Shown piece after piece: positions 21,835 to 32,849 of a DNA stretch of 64,000 nt (positions are counted from its first letter, which is position 1; each line of letters starts with the position of its first letter). The notes beneath the pieces are model-generated. The model was given only the letters and a program-made list of their open reading frames with translations, had not been told where the DNA came from and made no database searches. A program made the translations under genes and the position numbers. The DNA is from Liolophura sinensis (Eukaryota > Mollusca > Polyplacophora > Chitonida > Chitonidae): the NCBI RefSeq assembly GCF_032854445.1, contig NC_088304.1:25557704-25621703 (forward strand), written 5' to 3'.

Positions 21835-24020
21835 CATTGTGAATTAATGATATTAACTTAAACTGGCATGAAAAACGCCAGCCGTGACCAAGAATTAAAC
21901 AAATAAATATAGAGACACGAATGAGCGGGCTTATTAAATCTCAAGGTATACATTTAAATCCACAGATAAAGTTACCGTTTTATTGGCTCTAATGGGGTCC
22001 GAAGCAGGATACCACTTTACACCGATGATTTGGTGCAGTAGTGCAGTTTTTGTTGTTGAAATAAATCTTATTGCGGGGACTGCAAAAGAGAACATGTAAA
22101 GCCGCGGGTAAAGCACAAAGACTTCGAGCACTCGTTATCTGCGGTAACGATGCTTTGTTGACACCTGTGGGTGAGAAAAATACAGAGATTCAACCGGACC
22201 GTCTGCGTGACCACGGTGGCAGCATGTATTGGCGCACTACAGCATACACCCAAAGCTACCGTCGCACATTCGTATCCAATGATTGCGCTGACCAGCTAAA
22301 CACTCTCACACCCACATACAGAATTATGTAAGACAACATTAAAAATCACACAAATACATATAGGTATATACTTCTGCCATACTTTTAACTTTTTAATATT
22401 TCACACAGGCGACTAGATACGAGCTGCGGCGACTGTGAAACTATGCATACGTCTGTGGTCGATTTACGGAGATTCCCACAAACACTTGTATCTCTTTACT
22501 TGTGGATTATACAGTAGTTACATTTTTTTTATTGCAATAAGGCTTAATGTTACCGTTATGACCTTCTTGTAGTGATTCAACATCGTGAATATTTGACGAC
22601 CTACTTGTCATTATGAACACATTTGTTTGCTAATAGAAATACCAATACTAATGCTATTAATATTGAACCATAGAACAGGTGCCTGGATACAGTGCCAGAA
22701 AGTGAATCCTTCACAGGTAACTTCAGTGACAACCTTTTCCGCGCCAGCGGCAGTAAACCTCTTCTATGAGCGGGAATTCCCTCCTGTAATATCATTAAGC
22801 ATTCGATCATACTTTGTCGTTGAAACCATATATACATTGAAATAACTAACGACATCAAAGCCGGGTTTCAGCATTGTTCCTTAGAATCTTTTCTTGTTAC
22901 CAGGAAGTTGGTCGACGATAGCAGATATGCGTGGGAACGTGGTTGCTATTCAGTTATGCTCATGACGCATGTATATTCATGTAAAATACAACTGTCCATT
23001 ATTCTTAGGTAGTGTGGTGTGTTAGGTAGTTCATCACTGACAAAGCTGATAATTTACTCAAAACAAAATACAGTGTTTCCTGACAGGAATAAATTTTCAG
23101 TCTTTGGGAGGGACGGGGGTGTATTTGAAGGGGAAGGGGTGGGGAGGAGCAAATATGCGGAAGCTAGCTACCACGATAAGGATTAATAATATGTGTAAGC
23201 TAGTGGAATTCGTCGATAATATCGACTCACCCCTCTTTACTGCGAGGAGTATGGATGTGTGGCTACACAAAATAGTCCAAACTGCAGTCCAAACACATTG
23301 TTTTTGATACTTTTACCCCGCTTGTGTGTACTACGTAAGTTCGTTAGGTCACACATACACTGAAAGTGTGACCTAATATAGCAACAAAAAGCACGGCCAG
23401 TTTTGAACGGCGAAATGTTGATACAACGTACTAGGGCTATTCTCGTTCCCCGCTATTCATTTCATGCGGAGAATTATTGAAACACATCTGACAAAAGTAA
23501 ATTGGGTTTGAACAATGTTAGATAATTATTTACATGTAGAAATACAGCAGCTATAATTCTAATTGTGTAAAGACCGCAAATGTCTTACAGATGTCGCGTT
23601 ATTTACCTTAGAGGAATAAGTACACTCTTCATGAGATTCCGCTGTTGGGTTTGACATGCCTTTTTCGTCCGTGTATCACCTCAAGATTTACATGCATTTT
23701 CAATCTCATTAAGGGATTAGTCATAAAATTCATCTAGCAAATGAATCGAACGATACGATTTCGCAAATTCGGAAGACATGAAGGTTGAACGATATTGCTC
23801 ACGTTGAATGTTGAGCGACATTTATGCGTTGTGACTTGCAGTATACATGTATCGTTTTGGGACTGAATTATAATTTGACTTCAAAGGAATCCTGTTGTAT
23901 AAAACAGGCCACTCTTCCTTTTATTCAGAGCAACTTGAAACTTAGAGTTTAAATTCAAATTTAAGTGTACAACTTTACTCTACCATCGATTCCTGATAAT
24001 GGGTCTTGGTTCCTGTGCAT
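21835..24020. other. No gene recognised
   Basis: Several frames of 60-86 codons overlap on opposite strands without recognisable domains. Apart from the 11-bp inverted repeat at 23344-23376, I see nothing to annotate. Confidence 0.5.
23344..23376. other. Perfect 11-bp inverted repeat
   Basis: TTAGGTCACAC (23344-23354) and GTGTGACCTAA (23366-23376) flank an 11-nt loop. The arms contain AGGTCA and TGACCT, the half-site bound by many nuclear receptors, but spaced by 17 bp rather than a usual short spacing. It could form a hairpin; no function can be assigned. Confidence 0.5.
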
Positions 24021-24029
24021 TGTTTTAAG

Positions 24030-24290
24030 GTTACTGTTTGTTAAATGTAATAACAACACAGTATTTTGAGTAATTCTAGGCAATTGACATCGAATGGACT
24101 GCAATTAGCCTTTTTTTCACTTTTCTACCTAGTTCTGCTTACGGTATCGTTCGGAGGAAACGTAGGTAGCAGCTTTCTAAGCATTTACATGAAATGTTAG
24201 AATAAAAGCTTATCTGAAGAAAACTGACGTGAGGCCGGGTTTCATCTGCTACCGATTTGTGGTTTTGCTCTCCATACTGTGGTCATGTAT
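24030..24290 (-). repeat. R1 repeat copy, reverse
   Basis: Reverse copy: AACACAGTATTTTGAGTAATTC, CATTTACATGAAATGTTAGA, ATAAAAGCTTATCTGAAGAA and GTGGTTTTGCTCTCC. Diverged but in the same block order as the copy at 895-1185. Confidence 0.65.
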
Positions 24291-24592
24291 ATTCCAGTAT
24301 TTTTGTGATATGGTGTTTTGACAAGGGTTTATTATACTAATATGGAATCCGTTATACGCTTGGGTTGGTGCTTGATATTGTTGCGACATTGGACAAAATT
24401 TAGCCATGTGGTATTTCTCCTGAAAGCCTTTCTCATCTGACAAACACATACTCACAAATAACCTCCCTTAATAATCTGTAAATCGATCCGTATTAGGATG
24501 TTGGTTTAGCTGCCGCCAGAACATCACTGGTCCATTATATGACCCTAGGGGTTCGTGATCCGAATATATTACGGCGGAAAATCAAATACTTT

Positions 24593-24605
24593 AGGGGGGG
24601 GGGGG
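24593..24605 (+). repeat. Poly-G run
   Basis: About 12 G in a row after ACTTTA. Length may be unreliable in assembly. Confidence 0.8.
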
Positions 24606-24856
24606 ATTTTGGTGTGTTTCGCACGAACCCGCCTTATTCACGACCTAACCACGACATATCCACAAAGCACTTTCTAACACCTTAGGAGGCCACCTGTTCG
24701 CGAGTTACTGAATTCTATCACCTCAGTATCGATGAATACCAACTTGCAGCATCCGTCAAATTTCCACATGGACAGGAGTTATCAACATAATTTCTGCGAT
24801 TGATTGCGTTGTTACATTATGAACAGAATACTAAAATTCACACCCCAACTTATCGT

Positions 24857-25045
24857 GGCCGATGTGGCTAGCTTGCCAGAGCGGCGCAATGACACAGGAG
24901 ACTCTCACAATGGTCATGTGCTTGCTATGAGATCAAGACCATCTCATGCTGGTTTCCTCTTCGGCCGTACATGTTAAGGTCTGTTAGAAACCTGCGTATG
25001 GTCGGGGGTTCCCCGGGGCTATGCCTGGCTTCCTCCCGCTATAAA
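24857..25045 (+). mobile_element. Family A SINE, old copy
   Basis: GGCCGATGTGGCTAGC head, AATGACACAGGAGACTCTCAC, CTCATGCTGGTTTCCTCTTC, GTATGGTCGGGGGTTCCCCG, and no recognisable AAATAAA tail. Many substitutions. Confidence 0.75.
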
Positions 25046-25255
25046 ATGTACATGATCCAGTAAAGCGGCTATCGATCTGATAGAGTGGCTATAAAACTAG
25101 TAAAAAAAGTATATAAACCAGGACGATGTATGAATATTTAGTATGCTTATACAACTGTCACGTCTCCAAGCCCTCTGAAACCGATTTAATCTGACAACAT
25201 TATGAATATAACCAAACCTACAGTGTGCCTACAAAGGAGTAAGCTGCATTTGTAG

Positions 25256-25580
25256 TCTAGCTATATCTAATAGTTCTAGTTACATCTATTAGTTCTGGTT
25301 ACATCTAATAGTTCTAGTTACGTCTAATAGATCTAGTTACATCTAATAGTTCTAGTTACATCTAATAGTTCTGGTTAATCTAATAGTTCTAGTTACATCT
25401 AATAGTTCTAGTTACATCTAATAGTTCTAGTTACATCTAATAGTTCTAGTTACGTCTAATAGTTCTGGTTAATCTAATAGTTCTAGTTACATCTAATAGT
25501 TCTAGTTACATCCAATAGCTCTAGTTACGTCTAATAGTTCTGGTTACATCTAATAGTTCTAGTTACATCTAATAGTTCTT
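25256..25580 (+). repeat. 19-bp tandem repeat, about 17 units
   Basis: The unit is close to AGTTACATCTAATAGTTCT. Variants include GGTTAATCTAATAG (two copies with a 2-bp loss) and ACGTCT. The pattern of the two short variants, about 100 bp apart, suggests a multi-unit duplication. Non-coding. Confidence 0.93.
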
Positions 25581-26132
25581 GTCTTGTCACAACATCCGGT
25601 CGTGCTTTATTATCCGCGCCACACTCCATATCGTAGGCCAAGGACGATGTAGCGACAATAGCAGGAATGTCTTTTGGGAAACGGCCTTGCGATTGTTGAC
25701 CTGGAATGTCGGTTTTGGTGACTGGTGTGCCCTGGTATGATACCTATATTCAGGTGTCGTCATGACAACAACAACCATATTTAGCCTACAGTAGCTCTAA
25801 GGCACCTGGCCTTGATATTCATATATCCCTTTAATTGTAGCCTTCTTATGGATAATTTTAAGGGTTGTTTTTAAACAAAAATTCATCATTACCTATTCTT
25901 GACGGAGACGTATTCATCAATAATCATGAACATTTACGGGGGATATATTACTGCACATTATATATAATACTACCATTTGTAACAGTATGTTGTAGTTTTA
26001 ATACTTCCCATCCATGGCATTCGTTAACAACTGAAAGCAACATTACTTACATAACCGTTTAACACACCTAAGTAGTAAGTCGGGAGATATTAAACGTAAC
26101 TTAAGCATTGTATTAAAATAGTGAGGCACACT

Positions 26133-26235
26133 TCTTTATCACAGTGTGCAGCTTGACGCTTATCACAGTGTGCAGCTTGACTCTTGTCATAGTGTGCAGG
26201 TTGACTCTTGTCACAGTGTGCACCCTGACTCTTAC
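26133..26235 (+). repeat. 24-bp tandem repeat, four units
   Basis: The unit is close to TCACAGTGTGCAGCTTGAC plus TCTTG, repeated four times with few changes. On the minus strand it reads as a repeated HCDKSQAA-type peptide in a 64-codon frame, which I take as an artefact. Confidence 0.88.
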
Positions 26236-26299
26236 TCTTACCGAGTCTGTGTACTGCGTGAAAATGGGGCAGATGGCTCTGCACTAAATTGTCTTTAAC

Positions 26300-27235
26300 A
26301 TCCGGAACTGAATCTTTGCAGAGGCTTTGAAAAATGGCGAAGCGAGGGTTTCAAAGTATGTTGTCCAATCTCCATTTTATTATGGCTAAACGCAGAGTAT
26401 TAATTGTCGGGTAGCAAGCAGTATAACTGTGTCTGTATCGACTCGATTCTATTATTGGGAAGTCAAAGTGGTGGTTTAAAGCGATAGTAAACCTGGAGGA
26501 AGCAATGCTGAACAGACAAAGCACAGATTTTATTTAAAATAAGGCACAAAACGTCTTTTGCCTGTTATCATCACATGGAACTGAGTTCAAACTGACTTTT
26601 ATTTTACATTACACTCAGTGTGTCCTTCATGCGCACTCTCGAACACTAAACTTCATCAAAAACATTTGTGCAAAGTTTTTCGTCGTGCTCAGGAAGATTT
26701 AACTTGTTGGCCAGGATAAAGCCTGGAAGAAACCATGGCGTCTATCCGTCTAAGAATTTGAAATGCTCTTAAGGTAAGGTTGAAGCTGAAGCAGGTAGAC
26801 TTTTCTACATTATGACTTTCACCACCTGTAGAATATGTGGTCTAACTTGAAACACGCCGCGGAACTGGGCGCTCTATTGATTACATCATTGTTAGCACTT
26901 TACGAGTTGTCCCACTTTTGAGCTTCTGTGGAATGTCCTCTGAGGATTAGACAGCATCTTTTGTGGACGTCTTTCCCATTCCGAGAAAGGAATTTGATTA
27001 CTTCGCGGATCGCTTCCCTTGAATCTTTAAGTATTGTGCATTTTCAGGTTTGTCATGCGCTCATCATGTCCGGAAGTATTCCCCTTATTTTTATTTTTTT
27101 CTTCTAGTTTTCAGTATGTGCTGAGTTTAGTAAATTTGCCTTTGTTTTTAAAGTCTGTGATATACACGGTGGTTGTGTTACCTATGGGAATTTCGTTATT
27201 GTGTAGAAAAGACTATAAAATATACTATGTACTAT
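26300..27235. other. No gene recognised
   Basis: Unique sequence. A splice-like CAG to GTAAGG interval at about 26715-26774 is closed or ends in a stop in every frame, so it was not called. Confidence 0.45.
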
Positions 27236-27239
27236 CAAA

Positions 27240-27545
27240 GACGTACAGCATAGAGAGACAATTCAGAGGAGCGACCACAGTGTAATAGCTGGTAAATGGT
27301 CACTCTTAACCGGTGAAGTACGACCCCTTGTCAATTTACCTTAGTCAGGGTTTTATTCTAACTGTTCATGTGAATGCATAAATAGTAGCACGTTACACGC
27401 CTCCTTGCACCGAGGCTTAAGCAGAATTAGGGTAGAAAATACAGAGATGTAAATTGCAATTTATTAGACGTCACTGGTCTAGAATTCCTCAAAGTGCTGT
27501 ATTGTCATCACAGTTAATATACAATCTTATTAAAAGTAATTTGGC
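27240..27545 (+). repeat. R1 repeat copy, near full length
   Basis: Starts ACGTACAGCATAGAGAGACA and includes GTGTAATAGCTGGTAAATGG, AACCGGTGAAGTACGACC, TTACCTTAGTCAGGGTTTTA, TTCTAACTGTTCATGTGAA and the end block TCTAGAATTCCTCAAAGTGC. One of the best copies for defining the family. Confidence 0.85.
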
Positions 27546-27867
27546 GTGGATAATATATTTAAAATTCCAGGGCTAACTAGATTTTGCCTGCCAAAACATC
27601 AAAGGGTTTCAACACCGGATTGTTTGTTACGTGGAGCAGGGCGATAGTTTTCACATCGACAAACATGTACATTCACAATTTATTAGTCACTCATTGAAAA
27701 ATAAAAGCCCATCAAGCTATATCACTAAAATCATGTGCCATGTGAATGAGTTACCATTCCTTAGACCACATCCAGATGGCGCTATGCCTGGTTTTGACCA
27801 TGGACTATGACTCAGTGTGGTTCTTCATGTCGTTGCAGGTAAAAATAAACGCTCAGCTTAAACTTCG

Positions 27868-27985
27868 CCAATTTTATTTATTTGTTTGTTTATTTATTTA
27901 TTAGACTGAATTCTCACGCTGTACTGAAGAACATTTCACTTATACGACAGCGGCCAGCACTATCGTATGGAAACCAGGGGGAAAA
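27868..27985 (-). mobile_element. Family A SINE, 3' fragment
   Basis: Reverse tail TTTATTTATTTGTTTGTTTA, ACTGAAGAACATTTCACTTA, TACGACAGCGGCCAGCACTA, then ends. Confidence 0.75.
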
Positions 27986-28339
27986 GTTTCAATACGACAA
28001 TTCGCTGGACTTGATGAATATCCTAGGTTGGAAAGGCAAATGCGGTGGAAAAATAAGGTCTTTGGATTTGGGTTTATAGTTTTGAGAATTAAATACTGTC
28101 TGAGAGTCGCCATGTGGAGTTAGGCCTCACAATCCCACTCCAGCCCACTCAAACAGCGTTTAATTGGACAGTGTGACGTTTACCGAGAACCTGATTATGA
28201 AGAAACCGCATCTTAGTTTGTCGATGACAGCTAAGGACCCCAGGCTAATGTTAGGGACAATCTTACCTCCTACGCGTTTGCCGCAATCCTTACAGTATCT
28301 GGAGAGGGACAGTATTGGGTGGTTGAGTGTACAATACAA

Positions 28340-28680
28340 TTAAGACGTATAGCAAAAATATTAAGACCAAAGCAGGGACGACAGTATGATAGCTGGCAAA
28401 TGGCCACACGTAACCGGTGAAATACTGCGCCTTGTCAATTTACCTAACTCAGGTCTTTATTCTAACTGTTCATGTATATGCATAAAATGCAATTTACACC
28501 ACCCATAGCACCATAGCCTAAGCAGAATTAGGTAAAAAAAGACATGCAGTGATGTTTATTGTAATTTATTAGACGTCACTGGTGTAGAATTCCTCAAATT
28601 ACTGTGTTGTCATCACAGATAAGATCCAGTCACATTAAATCAATGCAAACGGATCAGGCCTCGGGGATGCTTAGTCCACC
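28340..28680 (+). repeat. R1 repeat copy, near full length with 3' extension
   Basis: Starts AATTAAGACGTATAGC, continues through ATAGCTGGCAAATGGCCACA, GTAACCGGTGAAATAC and TTTATTCTAACTGTTCATGT to GTGTAGAATTCCTCAAATTAC, and extends to CAGGCCTCGGGGATGCTTAG and TCCACC. The same extension occurs at 50205-50250 and 55430-55460, so it belongs to the element. Confidence 0.85.
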
Positions 28681-28689
28681 CCGTGAAAG

Positions 28690-29800
28690 GTTCAGGTCAG
28701 GTCCCACACAGTGAATCAGAAGATTCTTCCAGATTCATTGTTTGTGGGTTGTGGCCGTTTGCGCAGCGTAACTTTCGCTGAAGACTGCTTATGGCGTGCA
28801 TATTATATAACTTGTACATCACGTGTCGGAACGTTAGTTAATAACTTGTCAAAGGCCAGTTGTTTACACCTTGGTTTCCTCTGTATAAGTGAACAATTCA
28901 TTAGAATGGCGTTAAACAACTATGAGATAAATGATATTTTCTAACCACCATTGTTTCTTCCCATACATGTACTAGATTGGCTCGAATAACCTCATCCCTT
29001 AAAACGCGTTTGCCTTATTCAGTCAAGTGGAATTCGTATAAAACACAAAAGTCAACTAATCAAGTATTAAGCAAAACATCAAGGAAATTCGCTGCTCACC
29101 TTCACTAACATACTGACGTGAAAAAACGTAAAAATGCAAGAAATTATCTAAAGCGTTAGTACACGTGAAAAAAAAACCGCCACCCAGAACCACGGACACA
29201 TATCCAGGCATCAAGGTTGAAATGTAAGTTAAGCCTGGCTGGCTTACGCAAGGGCGTCTTGCTTGTAAGATGCTATTTGTTGGTACTAATCCATTGCAAT
29301 AACTCATCTCAAGGAACTGTCATAATGTTTGCACTCTGACTCTACCGGCCGCACTTCTTCCAGATGTTCTCGATCAAGGCACAACGTGTTAGGTTACTTG
29401 GTGAACACTGGTTGCTTATTTATCACTCCATCCATTGGCCTGGCATGCAGTAGGGCGCTACTATACGAAAATTAATCATAGCTCTAGCAGATAGAAATCA
29501 CAATTGTGTCAGTGAAGGGCAGCAGTTTATGGAAGAAGTATGTATATATGTTCCTTGCTGATATGACTTCGAACTGTAACATACATTGTATTTGTTTGAG
29601 GTCGACAGACCTTGGTGCCACCTGGTCTCTTTGCTTTTCACATCGACGCCGACAAACATCTTGATGAACTCTGAAGTACAAAACGTTTGTCAAGATGGAC
29701 TGTAAATGTTTTTTAACGCATTGGCACACGCAAGACATGCTTTTTGGATTTACTTAACGCAACTTAGGCAATTGTCAGGCTCCATACTTCTTAACATTTT
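28690..29800. other. No gene recognised
   Basis: Frames of about 77-84 codons (28711-28944, 29056-29307, 29484-29738) show no domain or consistent splice sites. Confidence 0.45.
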
Positions 29801-29811
29801 AGAACTGGCCC

Positions 29812-30130
29812 GGCAGCTCAGTTGGTAGATCGTCCGTTTGGGAGCGGTAGATCCAGGGTCAATCCTGGGTCGGGTCACGCCTTAAAAGAGGAAGTTGTAA
29901 CTTCCTCCCTTGGCGTTCAGCATTAAGGTGATTGTGCAGCGACTGGTTGACCCGTGTCGCTTAGTTATCTTAGGTATGTCATCTCAGTGAAGCAGAACTA
30001 GCTAAAAGAGAGGTGGAAATCCGTCCTGTAACTAGGAGGCACATTACATGCACTTTAAATCCTCCTTCGTTGTCATATGGCCGAAAAATTGTTAAGTGCG
30101 ACGTTAAACCACAAGCAAGCGCTCACTCAC
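29812..30130 (+). mobile_element. tRNA-derived SINE, family C
   Basis: The head reads like a tRNA: GGCCCGGCAGCTCAGTTGGTA (A box), a GTCCGTTTGGGAGCGG anticodon-arm region and GGGTCAATCCTGGGTC (B box). The body includes CTTCCTCCCTTGGCGTTCAG and CTAACTAGGAGGCACATTAC-like blocks. The tail is TGTTAAGTGCGACGTTAAAC plus CACAAGCAAGC. The length of about 320 bp and the pol III boxes support a SINE. It is not a functional tRNA gene, as the cloverleaf is imperfect and runs on into the body. Confidence 0.8.
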
Positions 30131-30149
30131 TGTTGACATTTTACATGTA

Positions 30150-30970
30150 GCTCAAATAACAATATTCCACTTGATTGATTAATGCCATTCAGATCTTGAC
30201 ATACGATAGCAGCCAGTTTTATGGCATAAAACCAACGACCTTACATCGTACCTATTGTTAAGCGCACAATATTGATTGGAAATCAGCTCACGAGCGCCGT
30301 CAACGGTCTACTGTCACCAACGCCACACAAAAGGTGAGCACAGGTGAACCTACTTTCCTATCCAGTCTTAATAAACTTTACCCTTTAACTCATTTATATT
30401 CATAATAACTTAATGTTGCAAGGACTTTGTTTTGATGAAATGGTGTCCTCTGCATTCATGTGATCTTTCCAGCAGAATAAAAGAATAAAAGGCATACTGC
30501 TTTTGGAAAATTAAGAGAAAAGGTTCGTATTCGTAATTAGTAAGAGAAATAAAGGCCTCAAAACTGTTGTAAAAACTGAGTGTATTTCATTTATCAAATG
30601 TTTCATTTGTAGAAATGCACACATTCTTACAGCCATAAATGATGCAACTGATTAACTGACAGATGGACAAATTAGAGCCTGCAGGGAAAAACAGCACACT
30701 TTGAAAGGGCACTGACGATCTTTCCGGTGTGCATTGGAGGCGGACGTAACAGGGTCTGAATATAAACATATGATTTCACTGTCAGGGCATTATTGTCTTC
30801 ACTGAATCAAGGTGTTGAAACAGACATTTATATACCAGCCGTTAGCCAAAATGAAAACTAGGTAGGAAGGATTCCTTAAGAAACTCTTAACAGTTCTGAC
30901 GCCAAAACTTACCAATCTGGATATTTTTCCGACTGGAATACAAGAAAAGGGCATTGGGTATCTCGTCAGC
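30150..30970. other. No gene recognised
   Basis: A possible very old SINE tail lies at 30165-30230 (GATTGATTAATGCCATTCAG, ACATACGATAGCAGCCAG). Otherwise unique sequence. Confidence 0.4.
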
Positions 30971-30984
30971 CAGGTGAGTGGAGT

Positions 30985-31187
30985 TTCATGCCGTGCTTTC
31001 CCAGGGGAAACCAACGAACATCCACAGCTTGCTGGAGGATTTCCACCCACGACTAAATAAGAAACCAGCATGTACTCACAGCGCCCGTATGGTGAGAGGC
31101 TGGCCTTACAGAAAGATATGCAGTATTGAGTCGTTGCGCTGGGCTGGCACGCTTACCACCTCGGCCACAAAAAAGGAGGCCTCCGAA
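30985..31187 (-). mobile_element. Family A SINE, reverse, interrupted by a channel-exon fragment
   Basis: Reverse SINE: CCAGGGGAAACCAACGAACA, GAAACCAGCATGTACTCACA, ATGGTGAGAGGC, then after an interruption GAGTCGTTGCGCTGGGCTGG and CTCGGCCACAAAAAAGGAGG. The interruption at 31098-31128 matches channel exon copy 2, so the SINE sequence is replaced or expanded there by foreign sequence. Confidence 0.78.
31098..31128 (+). pseudogene. 31-bp fragment of the Kv T1 exon inside a SINE
   Basis: Matches 32594-32624 of channel exon copy 2 at 30 of 31 positions (GGCTGGCCTTACAGAAAGATA, then one G-to-C difference, then AGTATTG). It is closer to copy 2 than to copy 1, which has several differences here. Too short to encode anything. 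Confidence 0.8.
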
Positions 31188-31551
31188 AGTAATCTGGATA
31201 TGGTATCTAATCAGAAACAGATTTTATCGAAAGAATAGTTTGTATAACGTGATGATATAAAATGAATGCTCGTGTTATACTTGTATATACTTACACTACC
31301 TTTTGCATATAAACACGTTATTTGGTGCAGTATTGAAACTGTACAATAAAACGTATGAGCTCAAATTAAACTAGACATGATGAAAATTATTGGCACATAT
31401 GCAATAATATGCCCACAGCAGGCACATATCTCAGCTTGTGACCTTTATGCGACTCATGTTTCTAATTCCCACATGGGAACTGAAATATCGAAACACGTAA
31501 TGCTGGACAAATGACTTCATAGCACGATTGTTTGGGTTCTGTCATATTCAG

Positions 31552-31815
31552 TCAAATGTCAACAACCATATGAATATTGTTTTACCTCGTATACTCGAAT
31601 CTCAGCTCGGTGTGACTTCGTGTACAAACGAGACCGAGCCCTCATATATAGGTTATTGTTCAATAGACAGTTTTGTAACATTTAATCAAATGTCAACAGC
31701 CATGTGAATATTGTTTTACCTCGTGCAATCGTATCTCCACTCAGTGTTACCTCCTTTACAAACGAGACCGAGCCCTCATATATAGGTTATTGTTCGATAG
31801 ACAGTTCTTCAACAT
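31552..31815 (+). repeat. 134-bp tandem duplication upstream of channel exon copy 2
   Basis: Copies begin at 31552 and 31686 with TCAAATGTCAACARCCAT and share GAATATTGTTTTACCTCGT, ACAAACGAGACCGAGCCCTC, then ATATATAGGTTATTGTTC and GATAGACAGTT. The CATATATAGG block is TATA-like and occurs in both copies. The duplication ends about 500 bp before the channel ATG. A promoter role is a guess. Confidence 0.88.
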
Positions 31816-32310
31816 GAAATGTGACGGTTGATTTTCCACAAGCTGTTGATCTTTTGTATGTTTGTCAACTGTCGTACCAGGCTAATTACTTCAAACATTG
31901 TCTAACTTGAAAACGTTTTACGCACAACACTGCGGACGGGTAATTTTCCGTTGGACATTGCCACCTTTTAAAGGTAGATTTAGACAGATTTGTCACATTG
32001 ACGAAAACGTATATTACCCTTGAATCGTCGCAGGTTTATCAATTCAAAATGAAACTTTTTATTGCTTCTCTGGTATACGATCATGCTCACTAAAACTCCT
32101 TTGCGGTGGAAGACGGCCAGTCGTTGAACATTGGATGTTTTGTTTTTGTTTTTGTCTCAGCGTACGTTGCCTACAGAAAACGTCTGACACTTTTCACACA
32201 AGAACATTCATATCAATACCTGTGTGTGACTTTTGGCAGGCGTTTGGAGAAGATATAGTTCATTTTCAGCACACTTTCAGGGTAAGGTCACCAGAATCAG
32301 GCTTTCGAGT

Positions 32311-32838
32311 ATGGATATTAAAAGTCAAGATTTCTGCAGATCTCTGGGAATGGAATCGAGTGATGAACCTGTGGAGACGGTCGTCATCAACGTCGGCGGG
32401 AAGCATTACCAGACGTCCACGGAGACGTTTTCGCGCTTACCACGGGCTTGTTTTCAGCAGGGGGAATTTAACCGATGCCATTGTAATGCGCGGAGGTTTC
32501 GACACGTTTTCGTGGACCGGGATCCAAAGTTTTTTGGCTACATCCTCAATTATTACCGCACTGGAGATCTCCACCTACCAAAAGGGGTATGTGGGCTGGC
32601 CTTACAGAAAGATATGGAGTATTGGCAACTGGACGAGGGATGCATCGCACCGTGCTGCTGGAAAACGTATATCGATGCGGACAGAGAGATAAAAATGCGT
32701 CAGAGAATCGAGAGAGAATTGTCCAATGACGGTGAAATACGATACCCTGAGATGGATGGTGTGGTCAGAGTTGTCGGGAAATTCCGGCAGTGGATGTGGG
32801 AATTCCTTGACAATTTGAATTCGTCCAAATCAGCAAAA
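32311..32838 (+). CDS. Voltage-gated K+ channel, Shaw/Kv3-type, T1-domain first exon (copy 2)
   Basis: Paralogue of the exon at 16929-17417. It encodes 176 codons if the ATG at 32311 is used (A at -3, G at +4). A second ATG at 32350, also in good context, would give a 10-residue leader before VVINVGG, exactly as in copy 1, and may be the ancestral start. The T1 domain shows VVINVGGKHYQT, the F-V-DRDPKFFGYILNYYRTG block, and LHLPKGVC through to CCWKTY with H-x5-C-x20-CC intact. The linker MWEFLDNLNSSKSAK ends in phase 0 at AAA/GTGAGT, the same place as copy 1. The exon should splice to one encoding S1-S6 and the pore, which was not found up to 64 kb. The protein would assemble into tetrameric delayed-rectifier-type channels in the plasma membrane. 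Confidence 0.85.
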
Positions 32839-32849
32839 GTGAGTATGTA

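Noticed and set aside
29812-29885. Functional tRNA gene
   Set aside because: A and B boxes are present, but the sequence runs on into a SINE body and tail and the cloverleaf is imperfect.
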